Assembly (NCBI GenBank): GCA_949289155.1
Contig: CASEMX010000025.1
Span: 1 to 56,123, forward strand
Length of the DNA: 56,123 nt
Reading direction: 5' to 3'
Origin: an uncultured Parabacteroides sp.
GTDB lineage: Bacteria; Bacteroidota; Bacteroidia; Bacteroidales; Tannerellaceae
A program made the translations under genes and the position numbers. Every line of letters begins with the position of its first letter. The stretch's first letter is position 1. Shown here in pieces: positions 25,954-35,468 of this stretch. A model generated the notes under the pieces. The model did no database searches and was not told the DNA's origin. It was given only the letters and a program-made list of their open reading frames with translations.

Positions 25954-26577
25954 ATGAAAAAGTTGAAATCCACATTGCCCAATATGCTCCTTTCGTTGAC
26001 CAGTATCTGTGTCGTATCGGGAGCCATTTTAGCGGCGGTCAATAATATTACGGCTGGACCTATTGCCGCATCAAAGACAGCAGCACTGGAAACAGCGATT
26101 AAAGCAGTTACGCCGGAGTTCAACAATAAACCAACCGAAGAGGCTTATATGGCGCCTACCGGAAATGGGGATTCATTGAAGATTTATCCAGCAAAAATGG
26201 ATGGCCAATTGGTCGGTGCAGCCGTAGAAAGCTTTACCAATAAAGGTTTCAGCGGAGAAATCCGAGTGATTGTAGGTTTTGATACCGAAGGGAAAATTAA
26301 GGACTATTCTGTTCTGCAACATTCCGAAACGCCGGGCTTGGGCTCTAAGATGCAGGAATGGTTCAGAACGGACAGAAATAAGCAAAATGTCATCGGACGT
26401 GAGGTCGGCAGCGGACTGAAAGTATCAAAAGATGGTGGGGATGTGGATGCGATTACCGCAGCTACCATCTCAAGCCGTGCTTTCTTGGATGCCATTAACC
26501 GAGCTTATGCCGCATTCTCGCAAACGGACGCGACAGGTGGCGCTACGTCTAACTCAACAACGGAAGGAGGAAAGTAA
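25954..26577 (+). CDS. rnfG: Rnf complex FMN-binding subunit RnfG
   Basis: Periplasmic subunit with covalently bound FMN and one N-terminal membrane helix (about residues 9-30). The FMN-binding domain holds VESFTNKGFSGEIRVIVGFD, then HSETPGLGSKM and the flavinylation motif DAITAATISSRA, in which Thr171 is the expected attachment site. The length of 207 is usual. The low-complexity Ser/Thr/Gly tail after about residue 188 is variable in the family. It starts 2 nt after the rnfD stop and rnfE follows after 3 nt. Confidence 0.96.
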   Translation: MKKLKSTLPNMLLSLTSICVVSGAILAAVNNITAGPIAASKTAALETAIKAVTPEFNNKPTEEAYMAPTGNGDSLKIYPAKMDGQLVGAAVESFTNKGFSGEIRVIVGFDTEGKIKDYSVLQHSETPGLGSKMQEWFRTDRNKQNVIGREVGSGLKVSKDGGDVDAITAATISSRAFLDAINRAYAAFSQTDATGGATSNSTTEGGK

Positions 26578-26580
26578 ACC

Positions 26581-27165
26581 ATGAGCAATCTAAAAGTTTT
26601 TCTGAACGGGTTGATTACTGAAAACCCGACATTCGTATTATTATTGGGTATGTGTCCTACTTTGGGTACGACCTCTTCGGCACTGAATGGCATGAGCATG
26701 GGATTGGCAACCATGTTCGTGTTGATTTGCTCGAACATAGTCATTGCGGCTGTCAAGAACTTGGTTCCGGATATGGTACGAATTCCTGCTTATATCGTGA
26801 TTATCGCGGCGTTCGTTACCGTAGTTCAGTTTTGTATGGAGGCCTATACGCCAGCTTTGTATGCCAGTTTAGGATTATATATCCCGTTGATTGTAGTAAA
26901 CTGTATCGTATTGGGACGTGCCGAATCATTTGCCGCAAAGAACGGAGTCATTGCTTCCGGCTTTGACGGGTTAGGTATCGGTTTAGGATTCACCGTGGCT
27001 TTGACATTATTGGGCGCTTGCCGTGAGTTGTTAGGAACCGGAAAGTTATTCGGTCTGACTTTGGCTCCGGAAGAGTATGGTTCGTTGATATTCATCTTAG
27101 CTCCGGGCGGATTCTTGGTATTGGGTTATTTGATTGCAATAGTAAATAAATTGCGTAAAGCATAA
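26581..27165 (+). CDS. rnfE: Rnf complex membrane subunit RnfE
   Basis: One of the two homologous six-helix membrane subunits of Rnf (RnfE/NqrD). The 194-residue protein opens with FLNGLITENPTFVLLLGMCPTLG, the conserved half-site with the Cys that helps hold the membrane iron-sulfur centre. The second inverted half has LIVVNCIVLGRAESFA with the matching Cys. Six hydrophobic segments are visible. It lies 3 nt after rnfG and 13 nt before rnfA. Confidence 0.96.
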   Translation: MSNLKVFLNGLITENPTFVLLLGMCPTLGTTSSALNGMSMGLATMFVLICSNIVIAAVKNLVPDMVRIPAYIVIIAAFVTVVQFCMEAYTPALYASLGLYIPLIVVNCIVLGRAESFAAKNGVIASGFDGLGIGLGFTVALTLLGACRELLGTGKLFGLTLAPEEYGSLIFILAPGGFLVLGYLIAIVNKLRKA

Positions 27166-27178
27166 ATAGGAGAAGCAT

Positions 27179-27754
27179 ATGGAATATATCATGATATTTA
27201 TTGTTGCGGTATTCGTCAACAATGTCGTACTTTCGCAATTCTTAGGTATTTGTCCGTTCCTAGGAGTCTCTAAGAAGGTAGAAACATCCGTCGGTATGGG
27301 AGCAGCCGTTACGTTCGTGCTGGCTTTATCGACGATTGTGACCTATTTGGTTCAAAAGTTTGTGCTCGACCCTTTCGGATTGGGATACATGCAAACCATT
27401 AGTTTCATCTTGGTTATCGCAGCACTGGTACAAATGGTGGAGATTATCCTGAAAAAGGTATCGCCTGCGCTGTATCAGGCGTTAGGAATCTTCCTGCCAT
27501 TGATTACGACCAACTGCTGTGTGTTGGGTGTGGCCATCTTGGTTATCCAAAAGGATTATAATCTGTTGGAATCCGTCGTATATGCTATCTCTACGGCGCT
27601 GGGATTCGCATTGGCTTTGGTTATCTTCGCCGGAATACGTGAACAATTGGCGATGACAAATATTCCGAAGGGGTTGCAAGGAACACCTATCGCGCTGATT
27701 ACTGCCGGTCTCTTGGCTATGGCATTTATGGGATTCTCCGGCATAGGAAGCTGA
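27179..27754 (+). CDS. rnfA: Rnf complex membrane subunit RnfA
   Basis: Six-helix partner of RnfE (RnfA/NqrE family). The 191-residue protein has FVNNVVLSQFLGICPFLGVSK near the N-terminus, cited here as FVNNVVLSQF and LGICPFLGV, and LPLITTNCCVLGVAIL in the second half; both contain the conserved Cys of the membrane cluster. It is the last gene of the rseC-rnfBCDGEA operon. The 112-nt gap before galE holds an AATTACGAATT-type inverted repeat but no T-rich terminator. Confidence 0.96.
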   Translation: MEYIMIFIVAVFVNNVVLSQFLGICPFLGVSKKVETSVGMGAAVTFVLALSTIVTYLVQKFVLDPFGLGYMQTISFILVIAALVQMVEIILKKVSPALYQALGIFLPLITTNCCVLGVAILVIQKDYNLLESVVYAISTALGFALALVIFAGIREQLAMTNIPKGLQGTPIALITAGLLAMAFMGFSGIGS

Positions 27755-27755
27755 T

Positions 27756-27846
27756 TTTTAATTACGAATTACGAATTATGAATTACGAATCAAATAACTC
27801 ATGGATTCATAACTCGTAATTCGTAACTCGTAATTCATCATTCGTA
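27756..27846. repeat. AATTACGAATT-type inverted repeat between rnfA and galE
   Basis: Several copies of AATTACGAATTA/TGAATTACGAAT on the left face ACTCGTAATTCGTAACTCG and AATTCATCATTCG on the right, round a centre near ACTCATGGATTCAT. It can form a long AT-rich hairpin. Same family as 6972-7052 and 45332-45395. It has no long T run, so it is not an obvious terminator. Confidence 0.75.
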
Positions 27847-27866
27847 ACTTATAAACTCAAAATAGC

Positions 27867-28907
27867 ATGAAAAAGAAAATATTAGTAGCCGGAGGTACGG
27901 GATATATCGGTTCCCATACTACGGTTGAATTGCAACAAGCAGGTTATGACGTGCTGATTATAGACGACCTGTCTAATTCCAATATCGAAGTATTGGATGG
28001 CATCGAACGCATTACGGGCATTCGTCCGGACTTCGTTCAATTGGATTTGAAAGATAAAGAGGGCACACGCAAAGCACTGGAGGCACATCCGGGAATCGAA
28101 GGCGTTATTCTCTTTGCAGCCAGCAAAGCGGTAGGCGAATCCGTGCAGCAGCCCTTAAAATACTACCGTAATAATATCACGACGCTGATTAATATCTTGG
28201 AACTGATGCCCGAATTTAATATGAAAGGCATTGTGTTCTCCTCTTCTTGTACAGTCTATGGGCAGCCTGACCCGGAGAATCTTCCGGTAACAGAGGATGC
28301 TCCTATCAAACCGGCAATGTCTCCGTACGGAAATACGAAGCAAATCAACGAAGAGATTATCCAAGATACGCTTCATGCCGGCGCTCCGTTCAAAAGCATC
28401 ATCTTGCGCTATTTCAATCCGATAGGAGCGCATCCATCGGCTGAGATTGGCGAATTGCCCAATGGCGTTCCGCAGAACCTGATTCCCTATCTTACACAGA
28501 CCGCTATCGGTATCCGCAAGGAGTTGAGCGTATTCGGGGATGATTATGATACGCCGGACGGCTCTTGTATCCGCGATTATATCAATGTGGTCGATTTGGC
28601 AAAGGCACATGTCATTGCAATGGACCGTATGTTACAGGACAAATCGCCGGAGAAGGTGGAAATCTTCAACCTCGGAACGGGCAAGGGCGTTTCTGTATTG
28701 GAACTGATTCATACTTTCGAAGAGGCTACCGGCGTAAAGGTTCCGCATAAGATTGTAGGACGTCGCGAGGGAGATATCGAAAAGGTTTGGGCAAATCCGA
28801 AGAAGGCGAATGAGGTCTTAGGTTGGAAGGCTCAGGAAACGCTTGCCGACACGTTAAAATCGGCATGGAACTGGCAGGTTAAACTCCGCGAGCGGGGAAT
28901 CCAATAA
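27867..28907 (+). CDS. galE: UDP-glucose 4-epimerase
   Basis: Interconverts UDP-glucose and UDP-galactose for galactose use and glycan synthesis. The 346-residue short-chain dehydrogenase has the NAD-binding GGTGYIGSHT at the N-terminus, the active-site Ser region VFSSSCTVYGQPD, and the catalytic Tyr-Lys pair in SPYGNTKQINEE. It also has DGSCIRDYINVVDLAKAH and FNLGTGKGVSVLEL, typical of GalE. It follows the rnf operon after 112 nt, in the same direction. A convergent galM-type gene lies beyond a terminator, so the two galactose-related genes flank the same intergenic region. Confidence 0.95.
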   Translation: MKKKILVAGGTGYIGSHTTVELQQAGYDVLIIDDLSNSNIEVLDGIERITGIRPDFVQLDLKDKEGTRKALEAHPGIEGVILFAASKAVGESVQQPLKYYRNNITTLINILELMPEFNMKGIVFSSSCTVYGQPDPENLPVTEDAPIKPAMSPYGNTKQINEEIIQDTLHAGAPFKSIILRYFNPIGAHPSAEIGELPNGVPQNLIPYLTQTAIGIRKELSVFGDDYDTPDGSCIRDYINVVDLAKAHVIAMDRMLQDKSPEKVEIFNLGTGKGVSVLELIHTFEEATGVKVPHKIVGRREGDIEKVWANPKKANEVLGWKAQETLADTLKSAWNWQVKLRERGIQ

Positions 28908-28992
28908 AATCTATCGTTATAATCCGATAGATTTATCAAGATAAATCCAAAAAAATACCGGGTATTTCCAACGAAATATCCGGCATTTTTTT
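28908..28992. terminator. Two hairpins forming a bidirectional terminator between galE and galM
   Basis: The first hairpin pairs AAATCTATCG (28907-28916) with CGATAGATTT (28925-28934). The second pairs ACCGGGTATTTCC with GGAAATACCCGGT-like AAATATCCGG (28956-28983) and is flanked by A-rich sequence on the left and seven T on the right, so it can end transcripts from both sides. Confidence 0.8.
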
Positions 28993-29006
28993 GTGATAAG
29001 TCTGAG

Positions 29007-30146
29007 TTATTTTACTGAGAACTTATAGATACATTCGCTCTTGTAAGTCTGTCCCGGTTCCAATACGACGCTTGGGAAATCCTTCTGGTTCGGTGAGTCG
29101 GGATAGTGTTGCGATTCCAAGCAGATTGCACCACGGCGCGGATAAACTGTGCCATGCTTTCCGGTTTCCTTCTCTGCCATCATATTGCCGCAATAGATTT
29201 GCAAGCCCGGTTCGCAGGTATAAACCTCCATCTGTACACCACTGGTCGGAGCATAAACCGTAGCAGCTACCTGCTTGATGTCGCCCTTCGTATTCAAAAC
29301 CCAGTTATGGTCATAGCCGCCTGCCTTTACCAATTGTTCGAAATCGCCATCGATTTTATCGCCAATGGTAATCGGTTGACGCAAATCCATCGGAGTGCCC
29401 TCTACCGGAGCTATGCCTGTCGGGATGAACAGCGAATCTACCGGCGTATATTGGTCTGCATTAATAGAAAGCTGATGGTCCATGATGGTCGAACCCGGCA
29501 CGCCGGACAGATTGAAGTAGCTATGATGCGTCAGGTTGACTACGGTCTTCTTGTCGGTCGTAGCCTCATACTTGATGTCCATTGCGTTGTCATCGGTCAA
29601 GGTATAAGTCACCTTTACATTCAGGTTGCCCGGGAAACCAGCCTCGCCATCTTTCGAGAGATAGGTCAGCTCAACCGAATTGTCGCTTACCTGCTTTGCA
29701 TCCCATACCTGACGGTCGAATCCGTTCGGTCCGCCATGCAAGCAATTGGTCTTATCGTTCTGCGGAAGCGTATATTCCGTACCATCCAACGTAAACTTAC
29801 CGTTCGCGATACGATTGCCATAGCGCCCGATTACCGCACCGAAGTTGCCCGAACTGGCAATGTAATCCTGCAATTTGTCATAGCCCAGCACCACGTCAAT
29901 CATCTTGCCGTTCTTGTCCGGGACCATCATCGACACCCAGCGGCCTCCCCAGTTCGTAATGCACGCCTCAGCGCCATTCGCATTGGTCAACACGTAAAGG
30001 GCAGTCGGTTTTCCATTTACTTCAGATACGAAATCTGCTTTGTTCAGGCCCGAAAGGGTCGTAGTTGCCTCCTGTTGCTGTTGTTTCGGAGCGCAAGACA
30101 GCAATAAGCCCATAGCCAATGCTGCCATACCTAATTTCTTTATCAT
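29007..30146 (-). CDS. galM: Aldose 1-epimerase (galactose mutarotase), predicted lipoprotein
   Basis: Interconverts alpha and beta anomers of galactose or glucose. The start at 30146 gives a 379-residue protein with a lipoprotein signal (MIKKLGMAALAMGLLLSC), so the enzyme acts in the periplasm or on a membrane surface. Upstream codons in the frame add residues that are not signal-like and overlap the probable -7 box. Family motifs are GRYGNRIANGKF, CLHGGPNGFDRQVW, LTHHSYFNLSG with the catalytic His, and CLESQHYPDSPN with the catalytic Glu. Exported mutarotases are common in Bacteroidales. The gene converges on galE. Confidence 0.93.
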   Translation of the reverse strand: MIKKLGMAALAMGLLLSCAPKQQQQEATTTLSGLNKADFVSEVNGKPTALYVLTNANGAEACITNWGGRWVSMMVPDKNGKMIDVVLGYDKLQDYIASSGNFGAVIGRYGNRIANGKFTLDGTEYTLPQNDKTNCLHGGPNGFDRQVWDAKQVSDNSVELTYLSKDGEAGFPGNLNVKVTYTLTDDNAMDIKYEATTDKKTVVNLTHHSYFNLSGVPGSTIMDHQLSINADQYTPVDSLFIPTGIAPVEGTPMDLRQPITIGDKIDGDFEQLVKAGGYDHNWVLNTKGDIKQVAATVYAPTSGVQMEVYTCEPGLQIYCGNMMAEKETGKHGTVYPRRGAICLESQHYPDSPNQKDFPSVVLEPGQTYKSECIYKFSVK

Positions 30147-30185
30147 ACGATTAATACAAATTTGAAAATAACGATTAATTGAGCG

Positions 30186-30193
30186 CAAATATA
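30186..30193 (-). promoter_or_regulatory. Probable -7 element for galM
   Basis: On the minus strand TATATTTG matches TAnnTTTG about 40 nt upstream of the galM start. TTTA lies about 20 bp further upstream as a weak -33 element. Confidence 0.5.
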
Positions 30194-30353
30194 CATTATT
30201 CTGGAGAAAAGTGTAAAAGCTTGTTTAAGAAAATGTGTTATTTCCTGTCAGAGCCGCGTTGATATAATCATTCCCTCCAAAAATGGTTGTCTTTTCATCG
30301 GAATGGTCCGACTTGAGGGCAGCCGACGGAGTTTTTCAACCCTTTCAACACTT

Positions 30354-30689
30354 CTGACGAGGTTTTCCAGGGGTGGAAAAGCTCTCCAAACATTTCTGGA
30401 GATGTGCCGATGGGGGTCGGGAGGTCATTTAAAACTTCTGGAGACGTGCCGATGGGGGTCGGCAATACTTTCAACCGTTCCGAACGCGGTTTCCGGGGGG
30501 TCGGCGGCATTTCTGAAACTTCTGGAGACGTGCCGACGGGGGTCGGCAGCACTTTCAACCGTTCCAGACGCGGTTTCCGGGGGGTCGGTAACATTTCTGA
30601 AACTTCTGGAGACATTTTCCGGGGGTTCGGCAGCATTCCAGAAACTTCTGACGAGGTTTCCAGGGGTGGAAAACCCTTGACAAAATGAA
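30354..30689. repeat. Eight exact-length 42-bp tandem repeats with palindromic cores
   Basis: Units start at 30354, 30396, 30438, 30480, 30522, 30564, 30606 and 30648: eight units of 42 bp with no insertion or deletion. The two outer units are of one type (CTGACGAGG then TTTCCAGGGGTGGAAAA). The inner ones are of two types, CTGGAGACGTGCCGA with GGGGGTCGGC, and CC.GACGCGGTTTCCGG with GGGGTCGG, partly alternating. Most contain a short stem such as GCCGA/TCGGC or TTTTCCA/TGGAAAA. The period is a multiple of three, so three frames stay open (about 94-125 codons) and would give 14-residue repeats; these have no start signals and are not called as genes. It fills the gap between the 1550-residue protein gene and galM. 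Confidence 0.92.
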
Positions 30690-30739
30690 GAAGAATGAAG
30701 AATAAAGAATCAACTACTAACTACCAACTCCCAACTACT

Positions 30740-30782
30740 ATAAAAAACACAAATCGCCACCCTGAGCGGACTCAGGGTGGCG
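30740..30782 (-). terminator. Intrinsic terminator of the 1550-residue surface protein gene
   Basis: CGCCACCCTGAG (30755-30766) pairs perfectly with CTCAGGGTGGCG (30771-30782) round a 4-nt loop. On the minus strand the stem is followed by ATTTGTGTTTTTTAT. It lies about 34 nt after the stop codon. Confidence 0.88.
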
Positions 30783-30815
30783 AAATGTCGCACGTCTTAA
30801 CGGTCTGTTTTTAAC

Positions 30816-33800
30816 TTACAGTCTTACCTTAAACCGCTCGTCACCTACACATACGACATAGATGCCCCGGTTCAGTCCGGTATATTGTCTCAATCCGATT
30901 TGCGTTTCGTTCTTCACGATTGCGCCGGTCATTGAGATAATCAATACCTTTTCCTGCTGCGGAGTCTGCACGAAGAGGCTACCGTCTTTCGCATAAACCT
31001 TCGCACCGTCAATCGATTCGATACCCGTAGGCACAGCGCCCTCGATGCGGACATAAATATCGGTATAGATATTCTTGATGATATATTCGCCCGGATTCTC
31101 GGTCGGCGTCAGACTCAAATCCTCCCAATAACCGAACAGAGCGCGTTTGAATTTCAACGCAAGTTTCGTTGTATCAAATCCTTCCTCAACCTTAACGGTT
31201 ACAAGGACAGATTGTCCTTCGCGAACGACATCACGGCTGAACTCAACCGTCACGCCCTCGCAGATTTCATCTTCGTAGATGTTGCAGTAGTCGATGCGGT
31301 CAATATAACCGTCACCGTCATTGTCCTCACCGTTCGGGTCAACCTCGATGTCGATTACGATATCATCGCCATCACCAAGACCGCCTTCGCCTTCGTTGCC
31401 GCCTTCACCTTCGGTTATCTCACCATCTCCATTATCCTCCGAACCATTGCCGTTCGTATCGACATGGATGGTATAATCCGACAAGTAGAAATTGCCAGCT
31501 TCGTTAGTAGAAATCTTGAACGTTTCCCGCTTGATAGTTACGCGATAAGTACCGTTGCCCAAATCTACCGGTTCCTCGATTTTTCCACTGAAGATAGGAG
31601 ATTCATAAGTAACCAATCCGCGATTGTTATTCATCTTCTCAGGAACAACCAACTTGTTGATGTCCTTCAAATCCTCAACCGAAGATACCGTCTCAACAAA
31701 TGAAACGAACATCGGACGTTTGTTGATGGTGATGTTAGTGAATGTATGTTCAGTCGTACCATCATTCCATTCGTAGTCGCCCGTTAAAGTAACCGTAGCT
31801 GAATAAGTAGCTGCATGTTTCGGCAGACTGCTTTCACCAACGTTCGGGTAAGTAGAAGAAGTATAACCGCTAACGATATAATCATCACCTACATTCAATA
31901 TTGTATTGCCGAATTTCAATACGGTCAGCGCATGTTCGTTACCATCATAGACAGACGCAGAAGTCTCTCCATCCGGTGAAAGGAGAATGAAGTCATCACT
32001 ACTTGGGAATTCGCCGTCATCTCCTTCTTCACCACCAGTTACGTCACCACCGTCTGGGTCGAGTTCGGTTTTGTCGCCCTCATCACCGCCATCACCGCCT
32101 TCGCCGGTTACGTTTAAGGTAATGTTGTAAGTGATTTCGTAGTTGCTTGCTTTGAAACCTTCGCCAGATGCAGTTATTGTTCCTTCAAAAGCATCTGCTT
32201 GTGAACTTGTAACTCCTGATTTCAACGTGAATGTACCCGAGAACGAATCGATATCTTCATTATTTACGCCTGTACTATAAGGAGTAGATATTACGCCTGA
32301 CGTAGAAGCATCAAATGAAGAAGCACTACTGATATCATCGCAAGTATAAGTACCGGTTATTGTCAACGGAGCTTTCTCAATTGTAATCTCTGCTTTATAA
32401 CCACCTTCTGGAAGTTCAAAGAGGGTGTTTTGAGTTGTAGTAATCGTAATCGTTACATCATACGTAGCTGCATCTACTGCGCCATCGTTTGTTGTTTTAT
32501 CATTATCTTCAGTCTCTTGCGATGTATATGTAACGCTTAATGTACCTTCTACTTTTACCCAGTCGTCGCCATTCTTTACATAAAGATAATCGATGCCATG
32601 AGCCTGTCCATCATAAGTTACCTTTGTATTTTGGTCTCCTAATCCAAAGAGGACTTCGCCTTCATCCCAATTACCATCTTCATCATTGAGATCATCATCA
32701 TTGTTCTTATCTTCGCCGCCAACTACTTCATCATCGTCGCTGCCTAATACGCGGATTACAGTCAATGTGCCGGCTGTCAACTTCAATTCGTAGTTCTTTG
32801 CTTTGAAGTTATTACCTTCTGTTCCATCAGCTAATGCCAATGTAGCGTTAGTAATAGCCTCTTCATATACACCAGCCACCTTGTTTGTAACTGCAGTGGA
32901 AGCTGCCTCTGTTAAACTTAAAGTAGCGTCTTCTGCAAATACCACAGTCTCGCCCGTTACGACATCACCATCAGCGATTGTGATTGTATTTGTATTGTTG
33001 CTTTGATCAAACACGATATCCCAAGTTATAGTAGGATCTTGTTCAACATTACCCACCTTTACTGTCTGATCTGCAACTGTTACATTCAGATCGCGCGGTG
33101 TGATGTGAATGATATATTCCAAATTAGAAGCATTCGGATATAAGGTAGAATTCAATGATACTTTAGCTTTATACCAACCGGCATCTTTTACTTCTTGTCC
33201 ATCTGTAAGAGCTGTATAAGTACCATTTTCTTCTTCAGCATAAGAATAAGAGACATTGCTTTCTTCAAGCGTAATCTCTTGTTGGCCGACTGTTAGTTTA
33301 GAGAGCGTGTACGATTGTCCGTCATACGGGAATGTGAAGGTCTTGCTTGTTGCATCGTAAATATCTTCGCCTTCACCACCTTCTTCTCCTTCTTCTGTTG
33401 GGTCAGGAGTGAGTTCCGGTGTTACATCATCTCCGCTTAGGTCTAAGTAGACGATTAAATTTCCGTCTGTAATTGATGCAACCGTGTAGTTATTTGCAAT
33501 ATCACCGTCAACATTATCTGTCATTGTAGCAATAGTTACATTTGTTGCTGTTGCAGTGATTTTAGCTGAATTGCTAACTTGGCTCATATCATGAGTTGTA
33601 GATAATGAACCACTAAACGTGATTTCAGATATGCCATCTGTTTGGTCTTGTGTTACTACACCATTATAAGAAACTGTAGGATTATCTCCTGTTGCTGTAA
33701 TAGTAGATGTAATAGAACCATTAACCGGCACACTTTGCTGTAAGATACTTAAAGTCAGTTTTGCCCTATTGATTGTAATGATAATATCCTGACCATCTAT

Positions 33801-35468
33801 TTTCAGTTCTTCTTCTGTTAATGAGCCTTCAGCTTGGCCATCTTTAGCTGTAATCGCTGTTACTTTATATTTACCTGCGTTCTTGATTTTAGTTACACCT
33901 GTAGTAGCAGCGTTATCTTCAAATGTCGTAGCATCAGGGTTAGATATATAGCTATAAGTTACAGTATAATGTACACCATCTGTTAAAGCCAAATCAGGAC
34001 GATTACCTGCCTTAATCTCAACTAAATTATTGAGTTTAAACTCTTGACCATTATAAGTTGCTGTACCATTACCTCCGGTTACCCAACTTATCGTTGTCCC
34101 TGTCTCATCAAGGTCTGGCGTATTATCATCTACGTCAAACGTAATTGTGGCACTGAATGTTTCGCTTTCACGACCCATTACAGTGATTGGAACTGTTACC
34201 TGATACGTTCCATCTCCAGACAAATTATCTATATCCGGTGTTCCACTGAATGTCCCCGTTTCTTTATTAAAAGTAATACCATTAGGCATACCATTTGCAT
34301 CACCATAAGAAATAACACCTTCAGGACTTGCTAATAAAGTTGTGGCGTCCATTGCTACATGATTAGTAACACCTATAGTACGTGTATAGGCTCCCCATGC
34401 AGCCTGTAATGTAACTGGTACGCCTTCCGTACCTGTTACAGTGTTCGGATCGATATCTTCTGTTGGCGTACTACTGGTTTTCTTAGGAGTCGCATCTTCT
34501 TGTAAAACTGTTAAGTTATCATCTGACATATTTACCCAACCGAAGAATTGATGTTGACCGTTTGCCGGAGAGTTTCCGTTACAAGTCAAATTACCCTCTA
34601 ATATATCAAACGTAGTTTCCGGACCATACAACCAATAATCTGTAGGAGCTTCTCCAGTTATTGTACAACCATTCGTGACATTCGCATCATATACTACCTT
34701 ATAAGCAACTAATTTGCCACTACCCGGTACGATGGTAAATTGGTTTTCGCCCATATTTATTTTTTGTCCTTTGCCAATTGTCAGTGTATGGCTATTTAAG
34801 TTTAAATTGATTTTGTCATCATCCATAGTTCCGTCGTTATCAATATCTCCGGTTAACGGCGAATTGAGCGTTATATCATCGTATGTAGTTCCATACCAAG
34901 TATTAGGCTCATCTCCCGTACGATCGAATAATATACCACCAACTGAAATTTGCTGATTGCCTTTGATCTTTCCATCTACGAATGCAACGCCATCATGCAT
35001 TTCAATGCTTCCATGATTACCATTATGCCCCATGTTGCCTAAGACATAAACGGTTCCTCCTTCTACAAAGAAAGGACCCATTAAACTTGCATTATTTTTA
35101 TCTCCTCCGACAGCTAAAGTTCCATCATTTGAACTACGATTTCCATCAACACGTAAAATGCCTGTACTTTCATTTGAAATCGTCAAAGTAGCTCCTTTTT
35201 CAGGAATTTGAATTCCTAAGTCACCAGAAGAGTTGAACGAGCATTCCCCTTTTATTACGAGAGTTACATCACCGGTGAGTTTAACAGCTATATCACTTGT
35301 GTTTATATGGAAATCTTCCATATAGTATGTACCTGCACTAAGTGTCAATGTTTCACTTCTATTACCAGTGTAAGGACTATCAGCAGAGGTTCCGCTTCCG
35401 CTTTGCCCCCACACCACTCCTGACATAGTTGCCAAGAAGGCGATTAAAAATGTAAATATTCGTTTCAT
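30816..35468 (-). CDS. Giant cell-surface protein with type IX secretion sorting domain
   Basis: A 1550-residue exported protein. It has a signal peptide (MKRIFTFLIAFLATMSGVVWGQ) and a right-handed-helix-like N-terminal part with LTLSAGTYYMEDF and an empty-shell repeat style. Many Ig/cadherin-like beta domains follow; several contain a putative Ig segment (GTPDIDNLSGDGTYQVTV) or a repeated YDGQ..TL.KL.VG pattern. Acidic low-complexity linkers lie between domains (for example DPTEEGEEGGEGED). A Ca-binding-like stretch DPNGEDNDGDGYIDRIDYC precedes the C-terminus. The last 70 residues (GIESIDGAKVYAKDG, VLIISMTGAIV, LNRGIYVVCVG) fit a type IX sorting domain, consistent with sprA in this window. 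The ligand is unknown; adhesin or matrix protein is a guess. Its start overlaps the stop of the PD-(D/E)XK-like gene by 4 nt. Confidence 0.85.
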   Translation of the reverse strand: MKRIFTFLIAFLATMSGVVWGQSGSGTSADSPYTGNRSETLTLSAGTYYMEDFHINTSDIAVKLTGDVTLVIKGECSFNSSGDLGIQIPEKGATLTISNESTGILRVDGNRSSNDGTLAVGGDKNNASLMGPFFVEGGTVYVLGNMGHNGNHGSIEMHDGVAFVDGKIKGNQQISVGGILFDRTGDEPNTWYGTTYDDITLNSPLTGDIDNDGTMDDDKINLNLNSHTLTIGKGQKINMGENQFTIVPGSGKLVAYKVVYDANVTNGCTITGEAPTDYWLYGPETTFDILEGNLTCNGNSPANGQHQFFGWVNMSDDNLTVLQEDATPKKTSSTPTEDIDPNTVTGTEGVPVTLQAAWGAYTRTIGVTNHVAMDATTLLASPEGVISYGDANGMPNGITFNKETGTFSGTPDIDNLSGDGTYQVTVPITVMGRESETFSATITFDVDDNTPDLDETGTTISWVTGGNGTATYNGQEFKLNNLVEIKAGNRPDLALTDGVHYTVTYSYISNPDATTFEDNAATTGVTKIKNAGKYKVTAITAKDGQAEGSLTEEELKIDGQDIIITINRAKLTLSILQQSVPVNGSITSTITATGDNPTVSYNGVVTQDQTDGISEITFSGSLSTTHDMSQVSNSAKITATATNVTIATMTDNVDGDIANNYTVASITDGNLIVYLDLSGDDVTPELTPDPTEEGEEGGEGEDIYDATSKTFTFPYDGQSYTLSKLTVGQQEITLEESNVSYSYAEEENGTYTALTDGQEVKDAGWYKAKVSLNSTLYPNASNLEYIIHITPRDLNVTVADQTVKVGNVEQDPTITWDIVFDQSNNTNTITIADGDVVTGETVVFAEDATLSLTEAASTAVTNKVAGVYEEAITNATLALADGTEGNNFKAKNYELKLTAGTLTVIRVLGSDDDEVVGGEDKNNDDDLNDEDGNWDEGEVLFGLGDQNTKVTYDGQAHGIDYLYVKNGDDWVKVEGTLSVTYTSQETEDNDKTTNDGAVDAATYDVTITITTTQNTLFELPEGGYKAEITIEKAPLTITGTYTCDDISSASSFDASTSGVISTPYSTGVNNEDIDSFSGTFTLKSGVTSSQADAFEGTITASGEGFKASNYEITYNITLNVTGEGGDGGDEGDKTELDPDGGDVTGGEEGDDGEFPSSDDFILLSPDGETSASVYDGNEHALTVLKFGNTILNVGDDYIVSGYTSSTYPNVGESSLPKHAATYSATVTLTGDYEWNDGTTEHTFTNITINKRPMFVSFVETVSSVEDLKDINKLVVPEKMNNNRGLVTYESPIFSGKIEEPVDLGNGTYRVTIKRETFKISTNEAGNFYLSDYTIHVDTNGNGSEDNGDGEITEGEGGNEGEGGLGDGDDIVIDIEVDPNGEDNDGDGYIDRIDYCNIYEDEICEGVTVEFSRDVVREGQSVLVTVKVEEGFDTTKLALKFKRALFGYWEDLSLTPTENPGEYIIKNIYTDIYVRIEGAVPTGIESIDGAKVYAKDGSLFVQTPQQEKVLIISMTGAIVKNETQIGLRQYTGLNRGIYVVCVGDERFKVRL

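Noticed and set aside
30295-30680. Open frames of 94-125 codons on both strands across the 42-bp repeats
   Set aside because: The period is a multiple of three without stops, so several frames stay open automatically. None has a ribosome binding site and the predicted repeats match nothing.
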